Assembly (NCBI RefSeq): GCF_029633865.1 | Contig: NC_079224.1 | Location: forward strand, 23,182,895 to 23,246,894 | Length of the DNA: 64,000 nucleotides | From: Lampris incognitus | Taxonomy: Eukaryota; Chordata; Actinopteri; Lampriformes; Lampridae | Direction: 5' to 3' | Shown here: positions 1-11,759 of the stretch, piece by piece | How positions within the stretch are numbered: position 1 is the stretch's first letter | Layout of the letters: every line of letters begins with the position of its first letter | Translations under genes and position numbers: made by a program | The notes under the pieces: generated by a model | What the model was told of the DNA's origin: nothing | The model's input: only the letters and a program-made list of their open reading frames with translations | Databases searched by the model: none

Positions 1-58
1 GTGTCTCCATGCCTTGCCACCGGGGTTGGGACACAGAATACTTTTTAAGAGTATTTAG

Positions 59-520
59 AGGTGTCCAGGTAGTGTAGCGGTCTATTCCATTGCCTACCAA
101 CATGGGGATCGCTGGTTCGAATCCTCATGTTACCTCCGGATTGGTCAGGTATCCGTACAGACACAATTGGCCGTGTCTCCGGGTGGGAAGCTGGATGTGG
201 GTATGTGTCCTGGTCGCTGCACTAGTGCCTCCTCTGATCGGTTAGGATGCCTGTTCGGGGGGGGGACCTGACCTGGGGTGAATAGCGTGATCCTCCCATG
301 TGCTACGTCCCCCTGGCGAACTTCCTCACTGTCAGGTGAAAAGAAGCCGCTGGCGACGCCACATGTATCGAAGGAGGCATGTGGTAGTCTGCAGCTCACC
401 CCGGATCGGCAGAAGGGGGTGGAGCAACAACCAGGACAGCTCGGAGGAGGGGGGTAATTGGCCGGGTACAATTGATGAGTAAAACAGGGAAAAAAGCCAC
501 AAAAAAAAAAGAAAAGAAAA
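59..520 (+). mobile_element. tRNA-derived SINE, family A, copy 1
   Basis: This is a full-length copy of a roughly 440-bp SINE seen five times in the window. The head is tRNA-like, with an A-box-like stretch (GTAGTGTAGCGG) and a B box (GGTTCGAATCC, near 115). The tail is A-rich. A 9-bp target-site duplication (AGTATTTAG at 50-58 and 521-529) brackets it exactly, which shows LINE-mediated insertion. It lies in the putative slc7a7 intron. The open frames inside it are chance. I cannot give a family name. Confidence 0.85.
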
Positions 521-1161
521 AGTATTTAGTGCCTCAATACTGGATGCACTTTCTTAAATCTCACCAGTTATAATACTCAGAGTAAGTTATTAAGATTAAA
601 TTTATAATACATGTTTAAAAGGCACATGTGATACAGTTGTGTTGTATCATTAATATTACTGATGTCATCTACTACTACTACTGCTACTGTCATATTGTTT
701 CTTATTCCTTGGTACCTCCATGACCTATGGTGCCATTATCTCAACATGTTTTGACCATCTGCCAATTACTGCTGTGTTCTACTGACACAGGGTCGGTGCC
801 AGGGCATAACTTACGGGCTGGCATTAAGTTTCACGGGGGCCTTTCCAGTTGACCTCACCTTGGTATTATGTTTGAATGAGAGATGGGACAGACAAGCACA
901 CATTTACACACTGGAACTGTATGCAGACACACGTGTGCGAATGCACAACATGAACTTGGCAACAAGTTGAAAATGCAGCCTAAGCCAACCCTTTAAAAGA
1001 CAATTTCCTTCCATTCGGTTATCAATGTTCATGTGAGATTGTGCTCGCCTGCCAAAGAAACAGTCCAACGCACAGCACCGACACCAAACAGGAGGGAGGT
1101 ATTCTAAAAGCATTCTCCTCAACATTTATAAAGTAACTGTAATCTTAAAACTGGTGTTTTG

Positions 1162-1600
1162 GGGGCGTCCGGGTAGCGTAACGGCCTATTTCGTTGCCTA
1201 CCAACATGGGGATCCCGGTTCGAATCCCCGTGTTACCTCCGGCTTGGTCGGGCATCCCTACAGACACAATTGGCCGTGCCTGCGGGTGGGAAGCTGGATG
1301 TGGGTATGTGTCCTGGTCACTGCACTAGTGCCTCCTCTGGTCGATTAGGACGCCTGTTCGGGGGGGAGGGGGAACTGGGGTGAATAGCGTGATCCTCCCA
1401 TGCGCTACGTCCCCCTGGTGAAACTCCTCACTGTCAGATGAAAAGTGGCTGGCGACTCCAAATGTATCAGAAGAGGTGTAAGGTTGTCTGCAGCTCTCTC
1501 AAGATCGGCAGAGGGGGTGGAGCAGCGACCAGGACGGCTTGGAGGAGTGCGGTAATTGGCCAGATACAATTGGGGAGAAAAAGGGGGGGGGGCAAAATAA
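1162..1600 (+). mobile_element. tRNA-derived SINE, family A, copy 2
   Basis: This is the same family as the copy at 59-520, with clearer promoter boxes (GTAGCGTAACGG, and GGTTCGAATCC near 1217). It is bracketed by a 15-bp target-site duplication with two mismatches (1147-1161 and 1601-1615). The body ends in a G-rich and then an A-rich tail. It sits in the putative slc7a7 intron. Confidence 0.85.
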
Positions 1601-1615
1601 AAAACTGGCGTTTCG

Positions 1616-2819
1616 AAACGTAATGTGGGCTGAATACAGATACTTCATCTATGCATACTGAAAACATATGACCCAACCTGTTTGCCACAAAACACCAGTT
1701 TTTCCAGAGCACCACATCTCTCACGCTTCTCTTCAAAACAGCTTCATGAGCTACCGGAATAAAATCCAGAAGTCCTTGCAGCAGTTGTAAAGTTACATTT
1801 TGTAAACGGGGACATTTCATGAGTTAGAAGATAAGGTTACTGCACAGCACAAAGAACAAAGTAAAAAAACAAAAGACCTCTGTGCATTCAGTAAATGTTC
1901 ATATTCTGGCAAAGCTTTCCACAGGCCTCTTCTCTTATGTCTCACCATGGTTTACTTGGCTAATGAGTCAATGGAGGCCATTATTCATCCAACCATGACT
2001 AAACAGCGGCAGCATCACTGTCCAAACAGAGAATTTCAAACAGAGTGCATGTGACTATGCTGAAAGCAGGAAGTATATGAAAAAGGGGGAAGTGAACATT
2101 GAGGAGAGAGGTGACAGAGCATTTACACATTGACCAGAAGGTCCGTTTCATGAAACAAGATAAAAGTGGGCCGACTTTTAAAAAGGGTACTTCACCATGT
2201 AAAGTGAACCACACACTTAACCTGCTTGTTTGTGGACAATGTTATGGCTATGCAAACACGCAAACAGTACCGCAATCCAAGAAGGTCCCATGTATTTGGG
2301 TGCACAGATAGTGTGATCGGTTCTTCAAGGGGCTCAGTAATTTCAAGATCAGCAGAGCTCCTTTTCTTTTCCTGATGAACATATATATCACAGATACAGA
2401 TTCTTTGCAGGGGGATTGGTCCACTTTTGTGTGGCTCATCAAAGCTGTAACATCACCGTTGCTTACAAGACCATTTACTTTTCTTCCAATTTCTCTTTTG
2501 GCAATTGTCCAAAGTGGGTCTCTTTAGCTGTGGCAACAGCAGCAGTAACATTTTCCTCTGCTATTGTTTCCTACAGAGATATTTTCTGCTACTTCTTTGG
2601 CTCTGCCTATGTTCTATGTGATTGGATGGCCACAGAGACCAATCAGCCATGGTTACCATTGTTTGGTTCTGCATCGCCAGCTACTACAAACATTCCCTGA
2701 CTATGTTGAACGTCCTTCACAAAGAAGGCACAAGGCTTACACTGGGACAATGCTGGCTGTTGTTTTGACTTTCAGTGGTTATAAACACAATATACGGGTG
2801 CTGGTGTACATATTTTCTG
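1616..2819. other. Intronic DNA with no recognised feature
   Basis: I see no exon, structured repeat or RNA here on either strand. It falls inside the presumed fourth intron of the slc7a7-like gene. Confidence 0.5.
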
Positions 2820-3660
2820 CTTCCGGTGTGGGGAGATAGCAGCGCGAACTCACGTTTGCAGCGGCCTCACCCAGTACCGGTGTAGGAAGATGGCGGTGCG
2901 AATTCATGTTCGCAGCAGCCTCACCTAGTACCGTCCATGCAGTGTCTTTGTCCATGTCTGCGTCTAAGTTGTGTCTTCGTTTGTTGGCTGGGAGAGCTGG
3001 CACTGGATTGGCTGGGAGAGCTTGGGCTGCTGCATCTTGTGGGCCCAGAGACCGCAGCCCTGCCCGGAGCTGCACCTGAAGAGGTAACACCAAGGGCGGT
3101 CTGACAGGACAGAGAAGTAGGGCAGGCTAAGTTAACTGCTAGCCCATGTAGACTGGCAGTTCCGATAACACTGAGGGCGGTCTGGCAGCGGCCTCGCCTA
3201 GCCTTGACTGTTTTTAGTGTCATCGTGTGGAGTGCGGGGAGGTGTGTCGAAGGTGTCTGGCTGGGAGAGCTGGCATTGGATCAGCTGAGGGAGCTTAGTC
3301 TGCTGCATCCAGTGGGCCCAAGGACCACAGCCCTGCACGGAGCTGCGTCCGAAGAGGAAACACCGAGGGCGGTCTGACAGGACGTGGAAGTAGGGCAGGC
3401 TAAGCTAACTGCTAGCCCATGCAGACTAGCAGTTCCGACAGTCATCCTGGCTGGAGTTCGTTTTCATGGACTGATTTTTTTTTGTGTGTTTAGTTTGGAT
3501 ATATGTGTTAGTTTGGATATATGTGTTCTTGTAGTTCTTGTAGTTTTTGGATATGTTTTTGTCTGCTGTGGGCTGGGGGAAACAATATTTTGTTTCATTT
3601 CATATACGCAAGTACATGAAATAAAATGACAAATAAAACGTCCCTGATTCCTGATATAAG
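2820..3660 (+). repeat. Unclassified retroposon-like repeat with internal tandem duplication
   Basis: A GC-rich block contains two imperfect copies of a segment of about 183 bp (2986-3169 and 3259-3440). Shared marks are GGCTGGGAGAGCTGGCA, AGGGCGGTCTGACAGGAC and TAACTGCTAGCCCATG. It is followed by a T-rich stretch with short direct repeats (TTTGGATATATGTGTT, twice near 3490-3525) and an A-rich end with two AATAAA motifs near 3620-3640. Duplicated 5' GC-rich modules followed by an AATAAA-type tail suit the 5'UTR plus 3' tail of a LINE or a nonautonomous derivative, but I see no reverse transcriptase. Confidence 0.45.
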
Positions 3661-3786
3661 GAAGTAGCAGTACCATATAGTGCAATGACTGGAGTGTCAG
3701 GCTTATGTATGTGCAGGTGACTGCATCTATTTTTATGAGCGGTGGCCTCAGTGTGCCCATCCAAAGTATTTGTGCTTGTATGTTAC

Positions 3787-3931
3787 CTCACTGGATTCTG
3801 AATCTCTTCCGTCACAAAGTTGAGGGTATCCCAACCAGAATAGGAGAAGAGCGCGGAGTAGAGCGCCAGAGCTATGCTACCGAGCTCTGTGGAGGATCCC
3901 TCAAACGGATTCTCAAAGTTCTTTGTCTCTC
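3787..3931 (-). CDS. slc7a7: slc7a7 coding exon 3
   Basis: This 145-bp exon has acceptor CTTTCTAG and donor GTAAC, phases 1 to 2. It encodes [10 protein letters not shown], then the conserved [17 protein letters not shown], and ends in an Arg codon split by the intron. Confidence 0.88.
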
Positions 3932-5702
3932 CTAGAAAGACATAAAGAAAAAAAAGTTACGGAGTGCAATACACTGTTTAGATGATCCTGAGTCCTTTCA
4001 TGTTCTCTTAGTTTTTTTTTGTTTTTTTTTTTGTACCTACCCCGTTCAACTTACCAACTGATATTTTCAGGATCCCTATGATGATAATGAGGAAGAGTGC
4101 CATGAGCTTGGTGTAGGTGAAGAGGTCTTGGACAATAGTTCCCCACTTCACATAGGCACAGTTGATGAAGATGAGCATGGCTGGGCAAATGGGAAGAACA
4201 GCAGAACAATAGATAGATATCGGTAGTGTACAGCAGATTGTCGTCAAAACATTTTCAAAGCATAACGACCATGTGGGTTGAAAAAAAGATGTTGTGACCT
4301 TGGCAACCTAATATTTTGTTACTGGAAATAGGTACAGTTCATGCTGTCTGAGTACAAACTGTCTCTTGTAGTATGAGAGGAATGGACAGGGAAACCTCTT
4401 GGTACTACTTTTGAGTGACCAGCACTCACGTTTGATGATCCACACATGCATGTGTCTCGTTCTGTGATGAGTTACATGTGTGTGTTCATCAATACCTGTA
4501 GGAGTTCACTGTGGTCTGTGTGAGATTGTGTTTGTGTGTGAGCATTTGCCAAAATGGCTGTATGGGAATAAAATCACTCTATTCGGTATGCCATCAAATT
4601 TATATCAGCATGGACGTGGTCATATGGGTCATCGCTGATCACTCATAGTTTTGCTGTGAACCATGTTGGCCCTCATCTGATTTACATGTCCGACATACAA
4701 CTGGGTAAAGAAACAGAAACTCAATTCATGGTTGGCTTGCTGATGCAAGTCTGTGCTCTCAATACCAGTTTTAGCTGAGATCATTCACTATATAAAGCCA
4801 TGCCAAATAATAGCTGTAAAGAAACGTGACAACCTTCTGGATCTGTAGTCTAACAATAGCATCTGTCAGTAACACTTAGGGTCACTGAGTTTCTGTGTTG
4901 GCATCAATAAGTAACATTGTGTAACACCGTAACATTGTGCATGTGTTCTTTTATCAGGAAAAAGGGAACAATGCTCTTTCCATTTGCAAATGCACAAACA
5001 TGCATATAGACCAAAAAAAAAAATCTAGACCTTATATTGGATACAATAACTTTCTCCTGATAAAAGTAATCTGGTTTTCATGTTTATATCTCTCAATGAC
5101 CTTACTGATCCTCACTGGGTGATTAACCCCATTTGACTAAACTCTGATCTATCCATGCCGAACAAAGCGGAGTGTTTCTTACAAAGGCAGGCAGCAGCTA
5201 TGAGGCGTACGGCATCATATGGAGGCTGGCAGGTGGGGTAGATGGCCTCCACCAGGTAGTTTGCAAAGGTCAGTGAGATCACAGCCTGGCTGGCCGGTTC
5301 AATCAGCAGGATGGACGTCCACAAACGAATAAAGGCCAGGAACCCGCCAAATGACTCCAGGATGTAGGCGTAGCTGGCGCCGGACTTGGTAATGGTTGTG
5401 CCCAGTTCTGCGTAGCACAGGGCCCCAAACACAGAGAAGATGCCACCGAGTGCCCAAATGACAAGAGATAGCCCGTAGGAGGCGCTGTACATCAGAACGC
5501 CCTTCGGTGAGACAAAGATCCCTGAGCCAATCATATTGCCCACGATGAGACAGATCCCGTTGATGAGGGAAATTTCTCTTTTCATCTGCATCTTCTCGAC
5601 TTTCTCGCCGCTCGGGGCCTTCAAGTCCTCATCGGACGGAGTCCTCGAACCGGGGCAAATCGTCTGTCTCATGACCCCCAGCGTCTCTCTCATGTCTCCC
5701 AT
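3787..5702 (-). CDS. slc7a7: y+LAT-type amino-acid transporter light chain, 5' part (three coding exons)
   Basis: Coding exons 5183..5702, 4055..4180 and 3787..3931 (minus strand) join in phase (phases 1, 1, 2) with GT/AG borders to give the first 263 residues of an SLC7 light chain. These proteins pair with the heavy chain SLC3A2 (4F2hc) and exchange cationic for neutral amino acids plus sodium at the plasma membrane. Visible motifs are [19 protein letters not shown] (TM1, with the GSGIF substrate loop), [28 protein letters not shown] and [17 protein letters not shown]. The wording around TM1 and the third exon is closer to SLC7A7 than to SLC7A6 as I remember them; that choice is inference. 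Start: the ATG at 5702 opens a usual cytoplasmic N-terminus. The remaining roughly 250 residues are not found in 1-3786, so they should lie beyond the left edge. Confidence 0.88.
4055..4180 (-). CDS. slc7a7: slc7a7 coding exon 2
   Basis: This 126-bp exon has acceptor TTTGCCCAG and donor GTAAGT, phases 1 to 1. It encodes the end of one helix, then [19 protein letters not shown] and the next helix. Confidence 0.88.
5183..5702 (-). CDS. slc7a7: slc7a7 coding exon 1 (residues 1-173)
   Basis: It begins at the ATG (5702-5700) and ends before the donor GTAAG at 5182. It holds the cytoplasmic N-terminus and the first four membrane segments, including GSGIF. The acceptor just upstream is either at 5715 (GTTAG) or at 5703 (TTTGTAG), so a noncoding exon precedes it. 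Confidence 0.88.
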
Positions 5703-6285
5703 TCTACAAATGGTGCTAACACAGAGAGGTTAGGGCAAGATTTAAATTGAGTTGTTCAGGTAATATTACTTAATTATGTCAAAAGTCATAATTAGAAAAT
5801 ATCTTGTTCAATTTACCCTATATGATTGTTTATGATAAATGAATCAACAAAAGACTGAGGAACAATCTATATACCACCGAACCATACAGTGTTGACAGCC
5901 CCTGTATGCCCTGTTCTCAGTTTCCAAGTGGGGGTCCTTTACAAAAACTTTGTATTCAAATGTGTTCAAAGTGGTCATAGAAAAAAAAGCAAAAGAAAAC
6001 AGGTGAACTTTGCACCCAAAGATCTGTTGGATTTGGAACCAAAAATACACATGGTTCTGTGGTCATTTTCAATAGTGTTTCCCGAACCATTCTGCCATAG
6101 TCCTGTCACACCAATGGTCAAAAAGTACTTGAGTTTAGAGAGTTATTAAGTAAAGTTGTGCCTATTTCTCACTGTGAGAAAGTAAAGCTTTTTGAGACTG
6201 TAAGCGTCATTTGCAACTACACAAACTTGACTTGAGACCCGAGTAGTAAAAGCAAAAAGAATTAGTGTAAGGAGACAACACTTAC

Positions 6286-6473
6286 CTGATACACTGGAGA
6301 ATATCAAGACCAGTTTTATTCCCTCTAAGGGTAATGAGTCTTGTTCAGACTGGCGCTGTTTTTCTGAAGCAACTATCCTGGGTCATGTCATTGAGAACCA
6401 AGGAAACTCACGTCTGAGAGGCAGCAACAAGATGGTCGATGTCGCAATCCCTAGCGCTACCTTTATATATATA
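6286..6473 (-). promoter_or_regulatory. slc7a7: Probable slc7a7 promoter (TATA box) and noncoding exon 1
   Basis: On the minus strand a TATA-like run (TATATATAAAGG, about 6462-6473) is followed some 180 bp later by a strong donor (ATCAG|GTAAGTG, exon end 6286). That leaves a leader exon of about 150 bp (roughly 6435-6286) spliced to the ATG exon. Mammalian SLC7A7 also has noncoding first exons. The start site is inferred from the TATA spacing. Confidence 0.5.
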
Positions 6474-6837
6474 GTCAGTGAGCACAACGACAACGGGTGT
6501 TTTTCCAGTACCAGATGTACCGTTTGTGTGTACCCCCCAGCCCCACACCCATTTAACCTGCTATTTTGAGAGAAGCCTCGCCTCCTTTCCCCCAGGGAGG
6601 CCTTCTAACGTGAGGCAGAGGGAGGCAGGCGGTCTCTGGATCAAGATCTAAACTGCAGGGCTTCTTTTATTATTTTTTTTGTGATACACTGCAATTCCCG
6701 AGAGGGCATTTCATGAATACCTAGAGGAAATCCATCTTCTCATCATCTCACAGTCAAATGGGAAAGAGCAAATTTACATACCTCTATCTTTGATTTGTCC
6801 TTTAATGGAAAAAAAAGTACATTTTTGTAGTAATATA

Positions 6838-7221
6838 CAGGGTTCCCAATCTGTTTAGGTCATTTTCCAGGAGTTTTTCAGGAAGTTTTGCAGGACATTT
6901 GCTTGGATATAAATGACAGCCATTGCTCACAGAAGGTCATATAATTCAGTATTAACTACCAGTGGAAGCCTCAACAGTCTCTAAATGGACTGGGTAACTT
7001 TTATCTGGTCACTGACCATAGCATCCAAACATCAAGCACATACACATACACACGTATGTGCAATCTCAGGGTAAAAATACGATTCTATAGCCAAACTTTT
7101 TCCATGACCTCGATAATATTTCTAGGACATCGGATCAATTTCATAATTTTTCCAAGATTTTCCCAATACTGAAAAAGTAGTCTTTAAACTTATTGGGTTT
7201 TCAGGACATACAGGATCCCTG
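6838..7221. mobile_element. Degenerate hAT-type MITE
   Basis: The ends are CAGGGTTCC (6838) and GGATCCCTG (ending 7221), short inverted repeats with one mismatch. The interior repeats fish-MITE phrases such as TTTTCCAGGA, TTTCCATGACC and TTTTCAGGACAT. The flanks share AATATA, the remnant of an 8-bp hAT target duplication. There is no coding capacity. Confidence 0.6.
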
Positions 7222-7839
7222 AATATAGCTGACAAAAAACAAAAACAACCATCAGTCTCTCTGGTTGGTTTAATCTTTAACAGATTAAACAAATGCATTG
7301 ATACTATGCATATTTTGAAGACCTGACCAGTTCTCTCTCAACTTTTACATTTGAATATAGAATGTTTTCAAATATCTTTGTCAGGGTAGACCACATACAA
7401 GTTTGGCTTATTCTGCCTCGCTTTTGGGCCATTTTACCCTACAAGAAATAATTAGGCCATATCAGTTTTCCCTTTTGCATGCCCTGCATCCCTGTTCTGG
7501 TGGGACATCACATCTTTCATCTAGCTTCATCTTGCATCCGTCCTCACATTCAGGTCTGACTGTTTCATGGTGCAGTGGACAAACAGCATGCTAAAGTCAA
7601 TAGAGCAAAACTTGAAAGACATGATTTCTGCAAAAAAAAAAAAAAAAAATATTGTCCCCAAAATTGGACTTTGTTTTGATTAATCACATGGTGGATTAAT
7701 TTGATTTGTCTCCTCAATGTTTTCTCTCTTCTTCTAAAACAACTGTTAATTGAATTAAAGACATCTGTGCCCCAGATCCCCCTACTTTTTGGAGGAGCAA
7801 ACTGATAACATGTCCAATTTGTTGAATTTCCAGGCTGGA

Positions 7840-8600
7840 GGAAGTCTCTTCTGGTATATGGACAGGCAGCACTGGTGCTCCACAGGGGATGTGTCCTCTC
7901 ACGCTTCTTCTTCTACACCAACAACTGCATCTCCAAGGACCCAGCTGTTAAACTACTGAAGTTTGCAGATGATACTACAGTCATCGGACTCATCCAGGAT
8001 GACGAGTCTGCATATTGGCGGGAGGTTGGGCGGCTGGTGCTCTGGTGTAGTCAGTACAACTTGGAGCTGAACACGTTCAAGACTGTGGAGATGACTGGAC
8101 TTTAGGAGACACCCCTCAGCACTGCTCCCCCTCACAATATCCAACAGCCCTGTGTCAACTGTGGTGACCTTCAAGTTTTTGGGAACTACCATTTCCAGAG
8201 ACCTGAGATCAACATCAACTCCATCCCCAAAAAAGGCTTAGCAGAGGATGTTCTTTCTGCTGTAACTGAGGAAATTTAGTCTGTCACAGGAGCTGTTGAG
8301 CCAGTTCTACATCACCGTCATTGAATCTGTTCTGTGCACATCCAGCAACAAAACAGGATAGGAACAGACTGCAGTGAGCAGTAAGGACAGCAGTAAAAAT
8401 CATTGGCATTCCCCTGCCCACCCTGCAGGACTTTTACACCTCTTGAGCCCAGAAACAGGCGGGCAGAATCAGCACAGACCCCCCCACACACACACACCCA
8501 CGACACAGTCTGTTTTCTCTGGTAAGCGTTACAGAGCAATGTGCACTAAAACCACCAAATATATGAACAGTTTTTTCCCCCACAGGCCATCTCTCTCATG
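7840..8600 (+). pseudogene. L2/CR1/Rex1-like LINE fragment, reverse transcriptase C-terminal part
   Basis: The frame starting near 7875 reads HRGCVLSRFFFYTNNC and then LLKFADDTTVIGLIQDDES, the RT motif with FADD catalytic aspartates. It continues with LNTFKTVEMTGL and then a stop at 8103. Further frames to about 8600 carry the family's C-terminal wording (TKTTKYMNSFFP) after frameshifts. Both 5' parts and frame are lost, so it is dead. Confidence 0.7.
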
Positions 8601-8636
8601 AATACTTAACAGTATGGTGCAGCATATATATATATA

Positions 8637-9012
8637 GCGGCGTGGTGGCGCAGTGGTTAGCATGGTCGCCTCACAGCAAGAAGGTTCTGGGTTCGAGCCC
8701 TGGGGTAGTCCAACCTTAGTGGGCCATCCCAGGTCATCCTCTGTGTGGAGTTTGCATGTTCTCCCTGTGTCTGCGTGGGTTTCCACCGGGGGCTCCGGTT
8801 TCCTTCCACAGTCCAAAGACATGCAAGTCAAATGAATTGGCCATACTAAATTGTCCCTAGGAATGAATGTGTGCGTGTGTGTTTTGGCCCTGTGATGGCC
8901 TGGCAGCCTGTCCAGCGTGTCTCCCTGCCTGCTGCCCAGTGACTGCTGGAATAGGCTCCAGCATCCCCGCGACCGTGGGGGCAGGATAAGCGGTTAAGAT
9001 AATGGATGGATA
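8637..9012 (+). mobile_element. tRNA-derived SINE, family B, full-length copy
   Basis: The head is tRNA-like (GTGGCGCAGTGGTTAGC, B box GGTTCGAGCC). It is followed by the typical fish body (GTTCTCCCTGTGTCTGCGTG, CCTGGCAGCCTGTCC, GGATAAGCGGTT) and a short GGAT repeat tail. Truncated or variant copies lie at 37512-37862, 46520-46803, 49990-50371, 50776-50893 and 63573-63712, with a scrap at 28974-29026. Confidence 0.85.
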
Positions 9013-9020
9013 TATACATA

Positions 9021-10183
9021 CACCTTGCTAGTACCGGGTTGGACCCCCTTTTGACTTCAGAACTGCCTTAATCCTTCGTGGCATAGATTCAACAAGGTAC
9101 TGGAAACATTCCTCAGAGAGTTTGGTCCATATTGACATGATAGCATCACACAGTTGCTGCAGATTTGTCGGCTGCACATCCATGATGCGAATCTCCCGGT
9201 CCACCACATCCCAAAGGTGCTCTATTGGATTGAGATCTGGTGACTGTGGAGGCCATTTGAGTACAGTGAACTCATTGTCATGTTCAAGAAACCATTCTGA
9301 GATGATTCGAGCTTTATGACATGGCGCGTTATCCTGCTGGAAGTAGCCATCAGAAGATGGGAACACTGTGGTCATAAAGGGATGGACATGGTCAGCAACA
9401 ATACTCAGGTAGGCTGTGGCGTTGACACGATGCTCAATTGGTACTAAGGGGCCCAAAGTGTGCCAAGAAAATATCCCCCACACCATTACACCACCACCAC
9501 CAGCCTGAACCGTTGATACAAGGCAGGATGGATCCATGCTTTCATGTTGTTGACGCCAAATTCTGACCCTACCATCCGAATGTCGCAGCAGAAATCGAGA
9601 CTCATCAGACCAGGCAACGTTTTTCCAATCTTCTATTGTCCAATTTTGGTGAGCCTGTGCGAATTGTAGCCTCAGTTTCCTGTTCTTAGCTGACAGGAGT
9701 GGCACCCGGTGTGGTCTTCTGCTGCTGTAGCCCATCTGCCTCAAGGTTCGACGTGTTGTGCATTCAGAGATGCTCTTCTGCATACCTCGGTTGTAATGAG
9801 TGGTTATTTGAGTTACTGTTGCCTTTCTATCAGCTCGAACCAGTCTGGCCATTCTCCTCTGACCTCTGGCATCAACAAGGCATTTTCTCTTTTTCGGACC
9901 ATTCTCTGTAAACCCTAGAGATGGTTGTGCGTGAAAATCCCAGTAGATCAGCAGTTTCTGAAATACTCAGACCAGCCCGTCTGGCACCAACAACCATGCC
10001 ACGTTCAAAGTCACTTAAATCACCTTTCTTCCCCATTCTGATGCTCAGTTTGAACTGCAGCAGATCATCTTGACCATGTCTACATGCCTAAATGCATTGA
10101 GTTGCTGCCATGTGATTGGCTGATTAGAAATTTGCGTTAACGAGCAGTTGGACAGGCGTGCCTAATAAAGTGGCCGGTGAGTG
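9021..10183 (-). mobile_element. Tc1/mariner element, one end missing
   Basis: The transposase-5' end is intact: the terminal inverted repeat reads CACTCACCGGCCACTTTATT on the minus strand, ending at 10183 next to a TA. The other copy of this repeat is absent. The left end stops within sequence reading CCGGTACTAGCAAGGTG and runs directly into the GGAT tail of the family-B SINE. It is therefore immobile. Confidence 0.85.
9028..10036 (-). pseudogene. Tc1-like transposase, frameshifted
   Basis: The N-terminal helix-turn-helix starts at the ATG at 10036 (MGKKGDLSDFERGMVVGARR) and runs into a stop at 9872-9874. The remaining protein resumes in another frame and is open from 9852 to 9028 (274 residues). 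It keeps all three catalytic residues in [16 protein letters not shown] and [12 protein letters not shown] (DD34E) and ends GGPTRY. The frame break looks like a small deletion between the paired-like DNA-binding domain and the catalytic domain. Confidence 0.85.
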
Positions 10184-10187
10184 TATA

Positions 10188-10244
<57 letters not shown>

Positions 10245-10245
10245 G
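10184..10245. repeat. (GT)n(AT)n microsatellite
   Basis: Alternating GT and then AT dinucleotides directly abut the Tc1 terminus. The TA target of the transposon lies at its first bases. Confidence 0.9.
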
Positions 10246-10289
10246 TATATGTATATACGATGTGCACTACCTCTTCAAATGTGCAATAC

Positions 10290-10690
10290 AAATAAGGCTT
10301 TAAATGGTCATGCTCTTACATACATTTATGATTTACTGACTTGGTATATGCCCCCTTGACCATTAAGATCCGCAGATGGCACCCTGCTGGTTATTCCCAG
10401 ATCTCGGTTTGTCACAAAGGGTGATCAGGCCCCCACACTATGGACCTCTCTTCCTGTTGAACTAGGACCAACTAAGTCTATAGCTTCTTTTAAATCTTGT
10501 CTTAACACTTTTCTATTTATGAAAGCTTTTACAAATGTTTGATATTTGTTTTTTATTCATAGTTTTTATTTTTACTCTTACTTATTTGGTCTTGCTCTTA
10601 TTTTTGCCTTGTCTGTTTTTATTTCTTTGTAAAGCACTTTGTAACATTGTTTTAGGAAAGTGCTATACAAAGTTATTGTTTGTGCAATAC
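10290..10690 (+). pseudogene. LINE 3' fragment (L2/CR1-like RT C-terminus and tail)
   Basis: The plus strand encodes the family's C-terminal wording, including APTLWTSLPVEL and SFKSCLNTFLFMKAF. It is followed by AAAGCACTTTGTAACATTG and GTGCTATACAAAGTTATTG, the usual 3' tail of fish LINEs. It is 5'-truncated. Confidence 0.6.
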
Positions 10691-10699
10691 AAACGTATA

Positions 10700-11759
10700 A
10701 TTGTAAATACACATACAACTGCTGTATACTGGTGCTGTTATTGTGGTTGTAACATTGGTATGTAATATATGTGGTTGTGAGGTGGATGGTAGGTGAATTA
10801 CATAGAGTATACTTCTGGTACATAAGATTATATAGTGTAATATAGTGGGAGAATATAGCATTGTATATGGACATGATAGGTTGTGGAATTTTTATATGGT
10901 ATAGTATATGGGCAATATAGTATTTAACCAATATGGTATAATATATGGGCATAGGCCAAAACTCTGTATAGTAGCGACATACCTGCTGTGCATACATGCT
11001 TGCCTCCAATGTCCTGTTGTTGTTCCATTTATTTGTTTTTTGTTGTTGTTTTGTTTTCTGTGAATGATGTCTACAAGTGCTAGAAGTTGCTGTGTACCAG
11101 CGTCAAATTCCTCATGTGCACAGGAACACTTGGCCAGTAAAGTTGATTCTGAGATGATCTGGGCTGTGGTGATATGCTCATGATGTGATCTAGTTTTCCA
11201 TTGGGCTCTTTGGCAGCCAAGCGCCATCGAAGCATGTGTGGCAGTGTGAAGTTAACCACATGCAGATATGACGGTGTAGCTAAGCCAATGAGTGTGTGCA
11301 TCTCTGTGAGCATAAGAAGCCATACACAACACAGACATGAAAAGAGTTTCCACTTTAATTATCTTAAATATAAGCCTAGTTCTTATTACATCTGAATCCA
11401 TACGATTTCTGCACTTGTACAACTTTTGCCATGTCCTCTTTGTTTGACCGACACTGACAATGGCATGAACGCCAAAATAGGCTACAATTTCACATGAGGC
11501 TTTTTGAAAAGTATCAAATCTTCCCTTTACAACAACAATGCATGAGTTGTGACAAAAAATTTCTTGGTGGAAACGATATAAAAAAAGATATGACTATCAT
11601 CTATAGTACAAAATGTGCTACCACAACAAATTGAAGACTAACAAACAAACCCAAATTTGTACTCAATCAATCCTGCTTGATATGTGCAAAAGGCTTGGCG
11701 CAACACTATCGTGAACTGAAAGCAGATTATGAGGCACAGTAACAAAGAAAAGGCAGGTA
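10700..11759. other. Intergenic DNA with no recognised gene
   Basis: AT-rich sequence with many TATA/ATAT words. Open frames here are low-complexity and have no family resemblance. Confidence 0.5.

Noticed and set aside
1200-1240. tRNA genes suggested by GGTTCGAATCC boxes (also near 115, 8690, 30050, 56585)
   Set aside because: Each lies at the head of a SINE with body, tail and in several cases target duplications; no full cloverleaf.
1-3786. Remaining slc7a7 exons
   Set aside because: I looked for the expected continuation of the transporter on the minus strand and found none; the exons are presumably outside the window.
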